The position numbers were made by a program, and so were the translations under genes. 64,000 nucleotides of DNA from Palsa-506 sp963786975 (lineage in GTDB: Bacteria; Actinomycetota; Actinomycetes; Streptosporangiales; Streptosporangiaceae), in the NCBI GenBank assembly GCA_963786975.1, contig CAWBBE010000012.1, positions 124,001 through 188,000 on the forward strand, given 5' to 3'. Shown one piece after another: positions 49,504 to 57,092 of the stretch. The notes under the pieces are model-generated. The model made no database searches. It had not been told where the DNA came from and saw only the letters and a program-made list of their open reading frames with translations. Each line of letters starts with the position of its first letter. Position 1 is the stretch's first letter.

Positions 49504-50631
49504 TCAGAGGTTGCCGCGGCGTGCCTGCTCCCGTTCGATGGCCTCGAACAGCGCCTTGAAGTTGCCCTTGCCGAACCCCTGCGACCCGTGCCTTTCGATC
49601 AGCTCGAAGAACACGGTCGGCCGGTCCTGCACCGGCTGGGTGAAGATCTGCAGCAGGTACCCGTCCTCGTCCCGGTCGGCCAGGATTCCCAGTTCACGCA
49701 GGTCGCCCAGCGGAACCCGGGTCTCGCCGACCCACTGGCCCAGCGTGTCGTAGTAGCTGCCCGGCGTATCCAGGAATTTCACCCCGGCGGCCCGCATGGC
49801 CTGGACGCTGGCCACGATGTCGTCCGTGGCCAGGGCGATGTGCTGGACTCCCGGGCCGCCGTAGAACTCCAGGTACTCGTCGATCTGCGACTTACGCTGG
49901 CCGACAGCGGGCTCGTTGATCGGGAACTTGACCTTGCCGCTGCCGTCCGCGACCACCTTGCTCATCAGCGCGGAGTACTCGGTGGCGATGTCGTCGCCGA
50001 CGAACTCCTTCATATTCGTGAAACCCATTACCTGGTTGTAGAAGCCCACCCACTCGTCCATCCGGCCAAGCTCGACGTTGCCGACGCAGTGGTCGACTTC
50101 GGTGAAGAACGGCCGCTCCGGCGGGACGGTCATGGGCTCCGCCGCGACGTAGCCCGGCAGGTACGGACCCGAGTAGGCGGCCCGCTCAACCAGCGTGTGC
50201 CTGGTGTCGCCGTAGGCCGCGATCGAGGCGAGCACGACCTTGCCGCTGACGTCCTCGACGATCCTCGGTGCCTCCAGGCCACGCGCCCCGCGGGCGACGG
50301 CATGCTGGTAGGCGGCCTCCGCTGAGGGCACGCCGATGGCGAGGTCAATGACGCCGTCACCGTGTGCCGTCACGTGCCTGGCCAGGGCAGTGCCAGCGCG
50401 GACCGGGCCGCGAAAGACGAACCGGGCCGTCCCGGACTCCAGCACGTAGTCCGCCTCGTCCCGGCAGCCGGTCTCCGGGCCCCGGTAGGCGACGCATCGC
50501 ATGCCGAACGCGGCCGAGTAGAAATAGGCAGCCTGCCGGGCGTTGCCCACCGCGAAGACCACGGCGTCCATGCCAGTCACGGGGAAGTCGGTAGTGCCGG
50601 GCATCAGGTCAGCTTCATGCGTCGCGGTCAT
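49504..50631 (-). CDS. hppD: 4-hydroxyphenylpyruvate dioxygenase
   Basis: 375 residues from the ATG at 50631 with a gggag site. Two vicinal-oxygen-chelate halves. Iron ligands are visible in the C-half: His in FTEVDHCVGNVE, His in GPGVQHIALATDDI, and Glu in RPTVFFELIERHG. GYLLQIFTQPVQDRPT and the terminal GFGKGNFKALFEAIEREQ are highly characteristic. Converts 4-hydroxyphenylpyruvate to homogentisate in tyrosine degradation. Divergent from an Lrp-family gene that probably controls it. Confidence 0.95.
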   Translation of the reverse strand: MTATHEADLMPGTTDFPVTGMDAVVFAVGNARQAAYFYSAAFGMRCVAYRGPETGCRDEADYVLESGTARFVFRGPVRAGTALARHVTAHGDGVIDLAIGVPSAEAAYQHAVARGARGLEAPRIVEDVSGKVVLASIAAYGDTRHTLVERAAYSGPYLPGYVAAEPMTVPPERPFFTEVDHCVGNVELGRMDEWVGFYNQVMGFTNMKEFVGDDIATEYSALMSKVVADGSGKVKFPINEPAVGQRKSQIDEYLEFYGGPGVQHIALATDDIVASVQAMRAAGVKFLDTPGSYYDTLGQWVGETRVPLGDLRELGILADRDEDGYLLQIFTQPVQDRPTVFFELIERHGSQGFGKGNFKALFEAIEREQARRGNL

Positions 50632-50768
50632 CGTGCACGCTCCCAGGGAGGTTGCTGTCGTCGTTCGCAGCACAGGCCAGTATTCGCAGCATCGGTCAGT
50701 CAGGCAAGATGCGCAAGACCTGCGATCATGGCTACACATATTGCATAGGTATGGCGCCGATCAAGCGG

Positions 50769-50774
50769 TATGAT
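50769..50774 (+). promoter_or_regulatory. Possible -10 element of the Lrp-family gene
   Basis: TATGAT lies 28 bp upstream of the ATG at 50802 in the 170-bp divergent region between hppD and the lrp-like gene. No well-spaced -35 hexamer is evident (ttgcat is 22 bp upstream), so this is tentative. Confidence 0.3.
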
Positions 50775-50801
50775 TGTGCACCTCTATCAGGAGGATCAAC
50801 G

Positions 50802-51269
50802 ATGATCGACGAACTCGACGCGCAGCTGATCGAGCTACTCGCCGCGGAGCCGAGGGTCGGCGTCCTTGAGGCGTCCCGCCGGCTCCGCGTCGCCCGCGGC
50901 ACTGTTCAGGCCCGGCTCGACCGGATGCAGACGCGGGGCGTTATCACCGGGTACGGCCCTGACGTCGATCCCGCCGCGCTCGGCCACGGGGTCACCGCGT
51001 TCGTCACGCTGGAAATCCGTCAGGCCGGCGGCCACGACCAGGTAGCCGTCGGCCTGCAGTCAATCGCCGAGGTGCTTGAGGCGCACACGGTCACCGGCCC
51101 GGGCGACATGTTCTGCCGGGTGGTCGCCAGGACCAACGCCGACCTGCAGCGGGTCATCGACGCGATCGTGGACGTCACCGGCGTGGTTCGGGCGTCCACG
51201 GTGATCGCGCTGGACACCCCGGTCCGCTATCGCATCCTGCCGCTTGTCCGCGCCACCGCTATCAGCTAA
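50802..51269 (+). CDS. Lrp/AsnC-family transcriptional regulator
   Basis: 155 residues from the ATG at 50802 with an ideal aggagga site. N-terminal HTH (IDELDAQLIELLAAEPRVGVLEASRRLRVARGTVQARLDRMQTRGVI) and C-terminal RAM/effector domain (VTAFVTLEIRQAGG, EVLEAHTVTGPGDMFCRVVARTNADLQRVID). Its divergent position beside hppD suggests control of tyrosine catabolism by an aromatic amino acid or hydroxyphenylpyruvate. That is inference. Confidence 0.92.
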   Translation: MIDELDAQLIELLAAEPRVGVLEASRRLRVARGTVQARLDRMQTRGVITGYGPDVDPAALGHGVTAFVTLEIRQAGGHDQVAVGLQSIAEVLEAHTVTGPGDMFCRVVARTNADLQRVIDAIVDVTGVVRASTVIALDTPVRYRILPLVRATAIS

Positions 51270-51290
51270 CCCCGCCCCCGGCTGCCGCCG

Positions 51291-51434
51291 CCTCCGGGTG
51301 ACCCGCTGCCTCCGGGTGACCCGCTGCCCCCGGGTGACCCGCTGCCTCCGGGTGACCCGCTGCCCCCGGGTGACCCGCTGCCCCCGGGTGACCCGCCGCC
51401 CCCGGGTGACCCGCCGCCCCCGGGTGACCCGCTG
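51291..51434. repeat. 18-bp tandem repeat array, eight copies
   Basis: Eight head-to-tail units of cc(t/c)ccgggtgacccg(c)(t/c)g start at 51291 and every 18 bp to 51417, with only C/T variants; degenerate units flank both sides. There are no unique spacers, so it is not CRISPR. It lies 22 bp after the lrp-like gene and ahead of the nested palindrome. gggtgaccc inside each unit is itself palindromic. Confidence 0.95.
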
Positions 51435-51473
51435 CCTCCGGCTGCCGCCGCCCCGGGTGAGCCGCCATCTCAG

Positions 51474-51529
51474 CCCGTTGAAACCGGAGTTCAACGGGTC
51501 CTATGCCGTTGAACTCCGGTTTCAACGGG
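51474..51529. repeat. Nested palindrome: perfect 24-bp inverted repeat whose arms are themselves inverted repeats
   Basis: Arm 1 (51474-51497) and arm 2 (51506-51529) are exact reverse complements, separated by the 8-nt gtcctatg. Each arm itself contains ccgttgaa-7 nt-ttcaacgg, so the octamer occurs four times in alternating orientation. It can fold as one long hairpin or two smaller ones. It stands between convergent lrp-like and tetR genes, where it could serve as a bidirectional terminator, but there is no U tract and its structure resembles REP/BIME-type or protein-binding elements. Confidence 0.92.
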
Positions 51530-51559
51530 TTCGCGCGGCTGCGGGGCGACGTGCGCCGC

Positions 51560-51715
51560 GGGACCGGGACCGGGGGACGAGGGCCAGGGCTGGGAATGGG
51601 GGACTGGGGAACGGGGACGGGGCCAGGACACGGGGGACGGGGGGCCAGGACCGGGGACGCGGACCGGGGGAATGGGGGCCAGGACACGGGGACCGGGGGA
51701 CGGGCGGGGCCTGGG
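51560..51715. repeat. G-tract array 3' of tetR (possible G-quadruplex region)
   Basis: About 155 bp with more than fifteen runs of three to six G, arranged as degenerate ggggac/gggccagga/cacggggac units on the plus strand. It abuts the tetR stop codon. Such runs can form G-quadruplexes; on the tetR transcript they appear as C runs. No gene is supported. Confidence 0.75.
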
Positions 51716-52490
51716 TTAGACCGCGGGGTTGCCGCCTTCGGCGATATCGGTGGCGATGGCGAGTACCGCGGCGCAGAACTCGGCCCGGTCCGGCATCTGG
51801 TCGGCGAAGAACATCCAGCCGACGCTGACGCCACCGATCGCCATCGCCGCCCGCAGTTGCTCGCTGATCGGGGCGGACGGCCCGGCGAGCAGCCCGACGA
51901 GTGCACCCATCCGCTCGCGGAACAATTCGCCGCGGCTCTTCGCCGCGGCGAACGTGTTCACCGCGGCCTGATTCTGGTGCAGCATCCGGAACACCTCGTC
52001 ACCCTCGGCGACGATGCCGACGTAGCGGCGCAGGATCTCAGCCCGGGTGCCGGCGCCGGGCGGCTGGCTCCTGGCCCAGGTGACCAGCGCGTCGACCTGC
52101 CCGAAGTAGTCCTCGACCAGACTGCGGACGATGTCTTCCTTGGATTTGAAGTGGTAGTACAGCGCTGCCTTGGTGACATCGAGCCGCTCCGCGATCTCGC
52201 GCAACGACGTCTTCTCGTAGCCCTGCTCGGTAAACAGCGCGACGGCGACCTGCTGGATGCGCGCCCTGGTGTCGCCCCGCCCGCGCGTGTCGTGCGCCGC
52301 CAGGCCGGGCGTGGCCGGGCCTGAACGGCCGGCTGACGGGCGCTGGCTGCACGCCCGGTGCGGGCACGGCGGGCTGCCCCGCAGCCGAGGCGGCAGTGGC
52401 GGTGGTGGTGGCGGCAGTGGCGGCGGCGGGCGCTGGCGCCGTGGGCCGGGCGGCCGCCCCCGCCGGGTGGTACGTCATCTCGTCCATCAC
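51716..52490 (-). CDS. TetR-family repressor (one apparent +1 frameshift)
   Basis: The frame ending at 51716 holds a complete TetR HTH: TRARIQQVAVALFTEQGYEKTSLREIAERLDVTKAALYYHFKSKEDIV, then a ligand-binding domain (GAGTRAEILRRYVGIVAEGDEVFRMLH, QLRAAMAIGGVSVGWMFFA). No ATG/GTG/TTG lies in that frame upstream of the HTH. An upstream frame starting GTG/ATG at 52490/52487, with a Thr/Ala/Pro-rich N-terminus, joins it if one base near 52,340 is removed. Divergent from an MFS efflux gene with a palindromic operator between them, so it is almost certainly that pump's repressor. Confidence 0.86.
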
Positions 52491-52523
52491 AGTCGCGCCG
52501 CGTCTCGTGCCGTGGCCGCCAAT

Positions 52524-52545
52524 TTACTTGACGGCCGGTTAGTAA
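52524..52545. promoter_or_regulatory. Palindromic TetR-type operator
   Basis: TTACTtgaCGGCCGgttAGTAA: perfect outer 5-bp arms and a perfect 6-bp centre, 16 of 22 positions symmetric. It lies in the 158-bp gap between tetR (minus) and the MFS gene (plus), the expected site for repression of both. Confidence 0.75.
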
Positions 52546-52648
52546 GCAGTCTAGCCTTCTCAACGGATGATGCTAGCCGGTCGGCAAGTAGGTTGCGAGG
52601 AGCTGTGATCCGGCCCGGCCAGCCCGGCGCGGTTTGAGGAGCCTGATC

Positions 52649-54235
52649 ATGGCAGCAGTACAGCCGGTACCGGCGGCACCGGCACCGGACGAGCAGGCCG
52701 CTGCGCTCCGGCGGGAGATCAAGGTCGTGCTGCCGGGCCTGCTGCTCGCGATCCTGCTCGCCATGCTGGACCAGCTGATCGTCGGCACCGCGCTGCCGCG
52801 CATCGTCGGCGACCTCGGCGGCGTCGCGCACCTGTCCTGGGTAGTGACCGCGTACGTGCTCGCGTCGACGGTAACCACCCCGCTTTACGGCAAGCTCGGC
52901 GACCTGTACGGGCGCAAGAAGCTGTTCATGGCCGCGATCGTGATCTTCCTGGCCGGGTCGGCGCTATCCGGCCTGGCGCAGTCGATGACGCAGCTGATCG
53001 CCTTCCGTGCGCTGCAGGGGCTGGGCGCCGGCGGACTGATGGTCGGCGCGATCGCGATCCTCGGCGAACTGGTCTCGCCGCGCGAGCGGGGCAAGTACAT
53101 GGGCTACATCATGGCCGTGATGATGGTCGCCACCATCGGCGGGCCGCTGGTCGGCGGCTTCATCACGGACCACTTCTCCTGGCGCTGGGTGTTCTACATC
53201 AACCTGCCGATCGGCGGCTTCACTCTCGTCTACCTGGCCCGGGTGCTAAAGCTGCCGCTGCACCGGACCGAGCACAAGATTGACTACCTGGGCGCGGGCC
53301 TGCTCGCCCTGGCGGCCACCGCGGTCGTGCTGGTGACGACCTGGGGCGGCACGCAGTACCCGTGGGGTTCCGGCCGGATTCTCGGCCTCGGCGCGCTCGC
53401 GATACTCGCCACGGCGGCGTTCCTGCTGGTGGAGGTCAGGGCGGCTGAGCCCATCCTGCCGCTGCACCTGTTCCGCAACCGGAACTTCTCGCTGGTGGCC
53501 GCGCTGAGTTTCCTGGTCGGCCTGGCGATGTTCGGCGCGATCACCTTCCTGCCGCTGTACCAGCAGACCGTGCAGGGCGCATCGGCGACGGTCAGCGGCC
53601 TGCTGCTGACACCGATGATGGTCGGGGTGATGGTGACCTCGATCGTCGCGGGCCAGATCACCAGCCGGACCGGCCGGTACAAGGCGCTGCCCATCATCGG
53701 CGCGGCGATCATGGGCGCGGGCATGTACCTGCTGTCGATGCTCGGCGTGGCGACGACCAGGGTGACCTCAGGGCTGTTCTTCGTGGTGCTCGGCCTGGGC
53801 ATGGGCCTGCTGATGCAGATCACCTCGGTGATGGCGCAGAACAGCGTGGCGCTCAAGGACATCGGCGTAGCCAGCAGCTCACGGCTGTTCTTCCAGCAGA
53901 TCGGCGGGTCGATCGGCGTATCGGTATTCGGCGCGATCTTCGCCAGGCGGCTCACCGACATGCTGAGCGTGCGGCTGCCCGGCGCGCACCTGAACACCGC
54001 GGGCGGCCAGCTCAACCCGGCGACCGTGGCCGGCCTGCCAGCTGCGGTCAAGCACGATGTGTTCTTCGCGATCGCGCATGCCATCGACGGGGTCTTCATC
54101 TGGGCTGTCCCGGCGATGGCAGCGGCGTTCGTGGTGGCGTTGTTCATCAAGGAGGTCCCGCTGCGCGGCAAGAACGACAGTCCCGGCGAAGCCCCGGGAG
54201 AAGCGGCTGCCGCCTCGCCGGAGCTGGTGCACTGA
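52649..54235 (+). CDS. MFS drug-efflux transporter, DHA2 (EmrB/QacA) type
   Basis: 528 residues, about 14 hydrophobic helices. DHA2 marks: LAMLDQLIVGTALPRIVGDLGG, SWVVTAYVLAST, motif A GKLGDLYGRKKLF, RALQGLGAGGLMVGAIAILGEL, GPLVGGFITDHFSWRWVFYINLPIG, and a long central loop between helices. ATG at 52649 preceded by tgaggag. Expels hydrophobic compounds using the proton gradient; the substrate is unknown. Its last 19 bp are duplicated just downstream. Confidence 0.93.
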   Translation: MAAVQPVPAAPAPDEQAAALRREIKVVLPGLLLAILLAMLDQLIVGTALPRIVGDLGGVAHLSWVVTAYVLASTVTTPLYGKLGDLYGRKKLFMAAIVIFLAGSALSGLAQSMTQLIAFRALQGLGAGGLMVGAIAILGELVSPRERGKYMGYIMAVMMVATIGGPLVGGFITDHFSWRWVFYINLPIGGFTLVYLARVLKLPLHRTEHKIDYLGAGLLALAATAVVLVTTWGGTQYPWGSGRILGLGALAILATAAFLLVEVRAAEPILPLHLFRNRNFSLVAALSFLVGLAMFGAITFLPLYQQTVQGASATVSGLLLTPMMVGVMVTSIVAGQITSRTGRYKALPIIGAAIMGAGMYLLSMLGVATTRVTSGLFFVVLGLGMGLLMQITSVMAQNSVALKDIGVASSSRLFFQQIGGSIGVSVFGAIFARRLTDMLSVRLPGAHLNTAGGQLNPATVAGLPAAVKHDVFFAIAHAIDGVFIWAVPAMAAAFVVALFIKEVPLRGKNDSPGEAPGEAAAASPELVH

Positions 54236-54259
54236 CTCGTCCGGAGCTGGTGCACTGAC
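54218..54259. repeat. Tandem duplication of the MFS gene 3' end
   Basis: ccggagctggtgcactgac, which includes the stop codon, occurs at 54218-54236 and exactly again at 54241-54259 (23-bp period). The second copy is outside the gene. Confidence 0.92.
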
Positions 54260-54426
54260 GCCCGGTTCCGCGACCCGGGGTTGCGCCACTCCGGGTTCAG
54301 CGATTCTGATGTTCGCGGCCCTCGGGGTTGCGCCACGCCGGGTTCCGCGACCCCCGGGGTTGCGCCACCCGGGTTCCGCCACTCTGGGTACCGCGCCGGG
54401 GAGCTCCGCGACCCGGGCCTGCGCGC
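54260..54426. repeat. Degenerate repeats of a gggttccgcgaccc/ggggttgcgccac unit
   Basis: Four to five imperfect copies of ggttccgcgacccggggttgcgccac-like sequence fill the space between the MFS gene and the greA terminator. No gene is supported here. Confidence 0.7.
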
Positions 54427-54456
54427 GGGGAGGGCGCCCGGCCGGGCGCCCTCCCC
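54427..54456. terminator. Perfect 15-bp hairpin between convergent MFS and greA genes
   Basis: ggggagggcgcccgg followed immediately by its exact reverse complement. A stable GC hairpin six bases from the greA stop, without U tract, as is common for actinobacterial bidirectional terminators. Confidence 0.8.
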
Positions 54457-54462
54457 GGCAGG

Positions 54463-54963
54463 TCAGATTCCGCCGTACGGGACTGCCTCAAGGATCTCGA
54501 CGGAGGCTGCCCGGCCGTTCGGCAGGGTGTAGGTAGCCGTCTCGCCGACCTTCTTGCCCGAGATAGCGCTGCCCAGCGGCGACCGCGGCGAGTACACGTC
54601 GATAGGCGCTCCGCTTTCCTCCCGAGACGCGAGCAGGAACGTCACCTCGTCCTCGTCACCCTGGAACCGGATCGTCACCGTCATGCCAGGACCGACCACG
54701 CCATCCGTCCGCGGCGGCTCGCCGACACGCGAGTTGTCCAGGATGTGCTGCAGCTGGTGGATGCGGGCTTCCTGCTTGCCCTGTTCCTCCTTCGCTGCGT
54801 GGTAACCGCCGTTCTCGCGCAGGTCACCCTCGTCCCTGGCGGCCTCAATCTTCTTGGCGATCTCGATACGGCCGGTCCCGGAGAGGTGGTCCAGCTCGGA
54901 CTTGAGCCGGTCGTACGCCTCCTGGGTAAGCCAGGTGACGGTGTCGTCGCGGGTCTCGGTCAC
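54463..54963 (-). CDS. greA: Transcription elongation factor GreA
   Basis: 166 residues from a GTG at 54963 (gaggag site). N-terminal coiled coil with LTQEAYDRLKSELDHL, KIEAARDEGDLRENGGYHAAKEEQGKQEARI (acidic tip DEGDLREN), and C-terminal FKBP-like domain (VTIRFQGDEDEVTFLLASRE, SPRSPLGSAISGKKVGETATY). Stimulates transcript cleavage by stalled RNA polymerase. Confidence 0.95.
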   Translation of the reverse strand: MTETRDDTVTWLTQEAYDRLKSELDHLSGTGRIEIAKKIEAARDEGDLRENGGYHAAKEEQGKQEARIHQLQHILDNSRVGEPPRTDGVVGPGMTVTIRFQGDEDEVTFLLASREESGAPIDVYSPRSPLGSAISGKKVGETATYTLPNGRAASVEILEAVPYGGI

Positions 54964-55415
54964 GGGTACTCCTCGCGTGCGGAGCGGACTCGGTCAGTCC
55001 GCCGGGCCCTGGCAGGGCCCTCTGGGGGTAATCCTTCAGCGTACACACGCCATCAAATCCCAGCTCTGACCCCTGATGATCTTGCAGAGCCAGGCGTTGC
55101 CGCGTGTTTATGCAATTCTAACGATTGTGCAGGGTGGACACGGAGTCGGTAAGAGAGCGTAAGGGACGATTCACGGCGCTGTACAGGACACTAGCCGTCC
55201 GGCAGGTATCCAGCAGAGGACCGCTGCCCCGTCAAAACCCCCGTCAAACCCCGGCTGACCAACCATCAGCCCGCACCGGGCCGGTCGGTAAGGCTACCTC
55301 GTGTTGCCGATTGGATCCGCCAGCCGCTGCCGGGGTGACTTTCCGTCCGGCCGGGCCGGTGTCGGCAGCGACAAGGGCGGCGGCCAGCCGCGGCCGCGGG
55401 ACGGTCGCGCAATTG

Positions 55416-55459
55416 GCGGTTAACATTTGCCTGCCAATAGCCGGGCAAATGTTAACCGC
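55416..55459. repeat. Perfect 15-bp inverted repeat with 14-nt loop
   Basis: gcggttaacatttgc (55416-55430) and its exact reverse complement (55445-55459) flank a 14-nt loop. The stem is unusually AT-rich for the region. It lies about 310 bp upstream of mca and 450 bp upstream of greA, so it is not an obvious terminator. Confidence 0.88.
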
Positions 55460-55467
55460 TATCGTGC

Positions 55468-55550
55468 GGGCCGGGCGGCGGGGCCGGGCCGGGCCGGCCG
55501 GGGCCGGGGCCGGGGCCGGGCTGTGCCGGGCTGTGCGGGCGGGCGGCCGG
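55468..55550. repeat. G-rich gggccggg tract
   Basis: Tandem gggccg/ggggccgg units on the plus strand with many runs of three or four G. Potential G-quadruplex; no coding signal. Confidence 0.65.
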
Positions 55551-55769
55551 GCGACGCAATCGCGGGCATACCCGCCCAGCACCATTGCAGGGTGCCCGCG
55601 GCTCGGGGAATGCGTGCCCGCGGGCGCCGCGTTGTCCTGCACAATGACCTCCTGGTGCCGCCTCGTCGCGGGCGCCGGGGGAAGCGCAGGTCGCCGGAGA
55701 TTCGCGCCGCCGTGTCGCCGGAGATTCCGCGCCGGTCTCGTTCATGCCAAGGTACCGAGGGGATCGTTC

Positions 55770-56735
55770 TTGTCTGCCGTGACCATAGACCCAGCTGGCA
55801 ACGCCGCTCGTCAGGCCAGCACCGTGACGCAGCCGCCCGGGCGCGGGTGCACCGAGCCGCTCCGGCTGATGGCGGTGCATGCGCATCCGGATGACGAGTC
55901 GAGCAAGGGCGCGGCGACGATGGCGCGTTATGCCCGGGAGAACGTCGACGTGCTGGTCTGCACGCTGACCGGCGGCGAGCGGGGAGACATCCTGAACAAG
56001 GCGATGGAGCGGCCTGAGATCCGTTCCGATCTCGCCCGGGTCAGGCGCGCGGAGATGGACCGGGCCAGGGAAATCCTCGGCGTGCAGCAGCGCTTCCTCG
56101 GGTTCACCGACTCCGGCCTGCCGGAGGGCGACCCGCTCCCGCCGCTGCCGGACGACTGCTTCGCCGTGCAGCCGCTGGAAGTGGCGGCGGCGCCACTGGT
56201 GCAGGCGGTACGCGAGTTCCGGCCGCATGTGATGCTCACCTACGACGAGTCCGGCGGGTACCCGCATCCGGATCACGTGAAGACGCACGAGGTATCGGTC
56301 GAGGCGTTCGAGGCGGCCGCGGACCCGGACAGTTATGCCGGCTCCGGCGAGCCGTGGCAGCCGCTCAAGCTGTATTACTTCGTCAGCTTCCACCAGGCCC
56401 GGTTCACCGCGCTGCACGAGGAGATGGTGCGGCGCGGCCTGGAGTCACCGTACGCCGACCGGCTGGCCTGGCTGGATGAGGATGAGCGCAGCAGCAGGCG
56501 CGAGTGGGAGATCACCACCAGGGTGCCCTGCAGCGATTACTTCGGGATACGCGACCAGGCCCTGATCGCCCACGCCACCCAGATCGACCCGGAGAGTTCG
56601 TGGTTTGCGTGCCCGCTTGACGCGCAGCAGGCGGCGTGGCCGACCGAGGATTATCACCTGGCGAGGTCGCTGGTGGATACTGAGAAGCCGGAAGACGACC
56701 TGTTTGCCGGAATCAGGGAGAGAGTGAGCCTCTGA
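55770..56735 (+). CDS. mca: Mycothiol S-conjugate amidase
   Basis: About 321 residues from the TTG at 55770, chosen because gagggg stands 7 bp upstream; a GTG at 55779 and an ATG at 55869 are alternatives. LmbE-fold zinc site LRLMAVHAHPDDESSKGAATMARY (about 36), VCTLTGGERGDILNKAM, RRAEMDRAREILGV, HVMLTYDESGGYPHPDHVKTHEVSVEAF, then SSWFACPLDAQQAAWPTEDYHLARS. These distinguish Mca from MshB. It cleaves mycothiol S-conjugates in detoxification and places the host among mycothiol-producing actinomycetes. Confidence 0.94.
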   Translation: MSAVTIDPAGNAARQASTVTQPPGRGCTEPLRLMAVHAHPDDESSKGAATMARYARENVDVLVCTLTGGERGDILNKAMERPEIRSDLARVRRAEMDRAREILGVQQRFLGFTDSGLPEGDPLPPLPDDCFAVQPLEVAAAPLVQAVREFRPHVMLTYDESGGYPHPDHVKTHEVSVEAFEAAADPDSYAGSGEPWQPLKLYYFVSFHQARFTALHEEMVRRGLESPYADRLAWLDEDERSSRREWEITTRVPCSDYFGIRDQALIAHATQIDPESSWFACPLDAQQAAWPTEDYHLARSLVDTEKPEDDLFAGIRERVSL

Positions 56736-57016
56736 TGAACCTCGCGGCGGCCTCGGCAGCGAGCCAGGCGGCGCCTGGCGTTCTCGGCTTCCTAGTCGTC
56801 GCGGGCATGGGCGTCGTCCTGTTCTTCCTGTTCCGGTCGATGACCAGGCACCTCAGGAAGGTAGCCGTCGATCCGCGGCAAGACCCGGTTGCGGCCAGCC
56901 GCGCCCCGGACAGCGGCGGCGCGTCACCTGGCCGGGTGGCGACCGGCGGCAGCGTAACCGACGGCCTGGCCAACGCCGGCGACTCCGGCCGGACTCCTGA
57001 TACCTCAGGCTCCTGA
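56735..57016 (+). CDS. Small single-pass membrane protein
   Basis: 93 residues; ATG overlaps the mca stop. One transmembrane helix (PGVLGFLVVAGMGVVLFFLFRSM) followed by RHLRKVAVDPRQD and a disordered Gly/Ser tail. A small membrane protein of this layout follows mca in many actinomycetes. Function unknown. Its last codons and stop are the first unit of a tandem repeat. Confidence 0.85.
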   Translation: MNLAAASAASQAAPGVLGFLVVAGMGVVLFFLFRSMTRHLRKVAVDPRQDPVAASRAPDSGGASPGRVATGGSVTDGLANAGDSGRTPDTSGS

Positions 57017-57090
57017 CGGGCCGGGGCTCCTGACGGGCCGGGGCTCCTGACGGGCCGGGGCTCCGACGGGCCGGGGCTCCGACGGGCCGG
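57008..57090. repeat. 17/16-bp tandem repeat, five copies, seeded from a gene 3' end
   Basis: ggctcctgacgggccgg at 57008, 57025 and 57042 (17 bp), then two copies lacking one t (57059, 57075). The first unit contains the last two codons and stop of the membrane-protein gene. It fills the gap to the convergent GNAT gene. Confidence 0.93.
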
Positions 57091-57092
57091 GG

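Larger units (their letters stand above)
54964..55769. other. Large divergent intergenic region between greA and mca
   Basis: About 800 bp without a supported gene. From the greA side it has an AT-richer promoter-like zone around 55,090-55,130, then GC-rich spacer, a perfect hairpin (55416-55459), a G-rich tract (55468-55550) and the mca leader. A frame open from 55125 into mca is compositional. In several actinomycetes a small DUF4307 gene sits here; I could not find one. Confidence 0.55.

Noticed and set aside
51291..51434. Possible CRISPR array
   Set aside because: Units are contiguous 18-bp repeats without unique spacers, and no cas gene is present.
55125..55769. N-terminal extension of Mca
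   Set aside because: Low-complexity Arg/Ala/Gly sequence, contains an extragenic hairpin, and a good ribosome site precedes the TTG at 55770.
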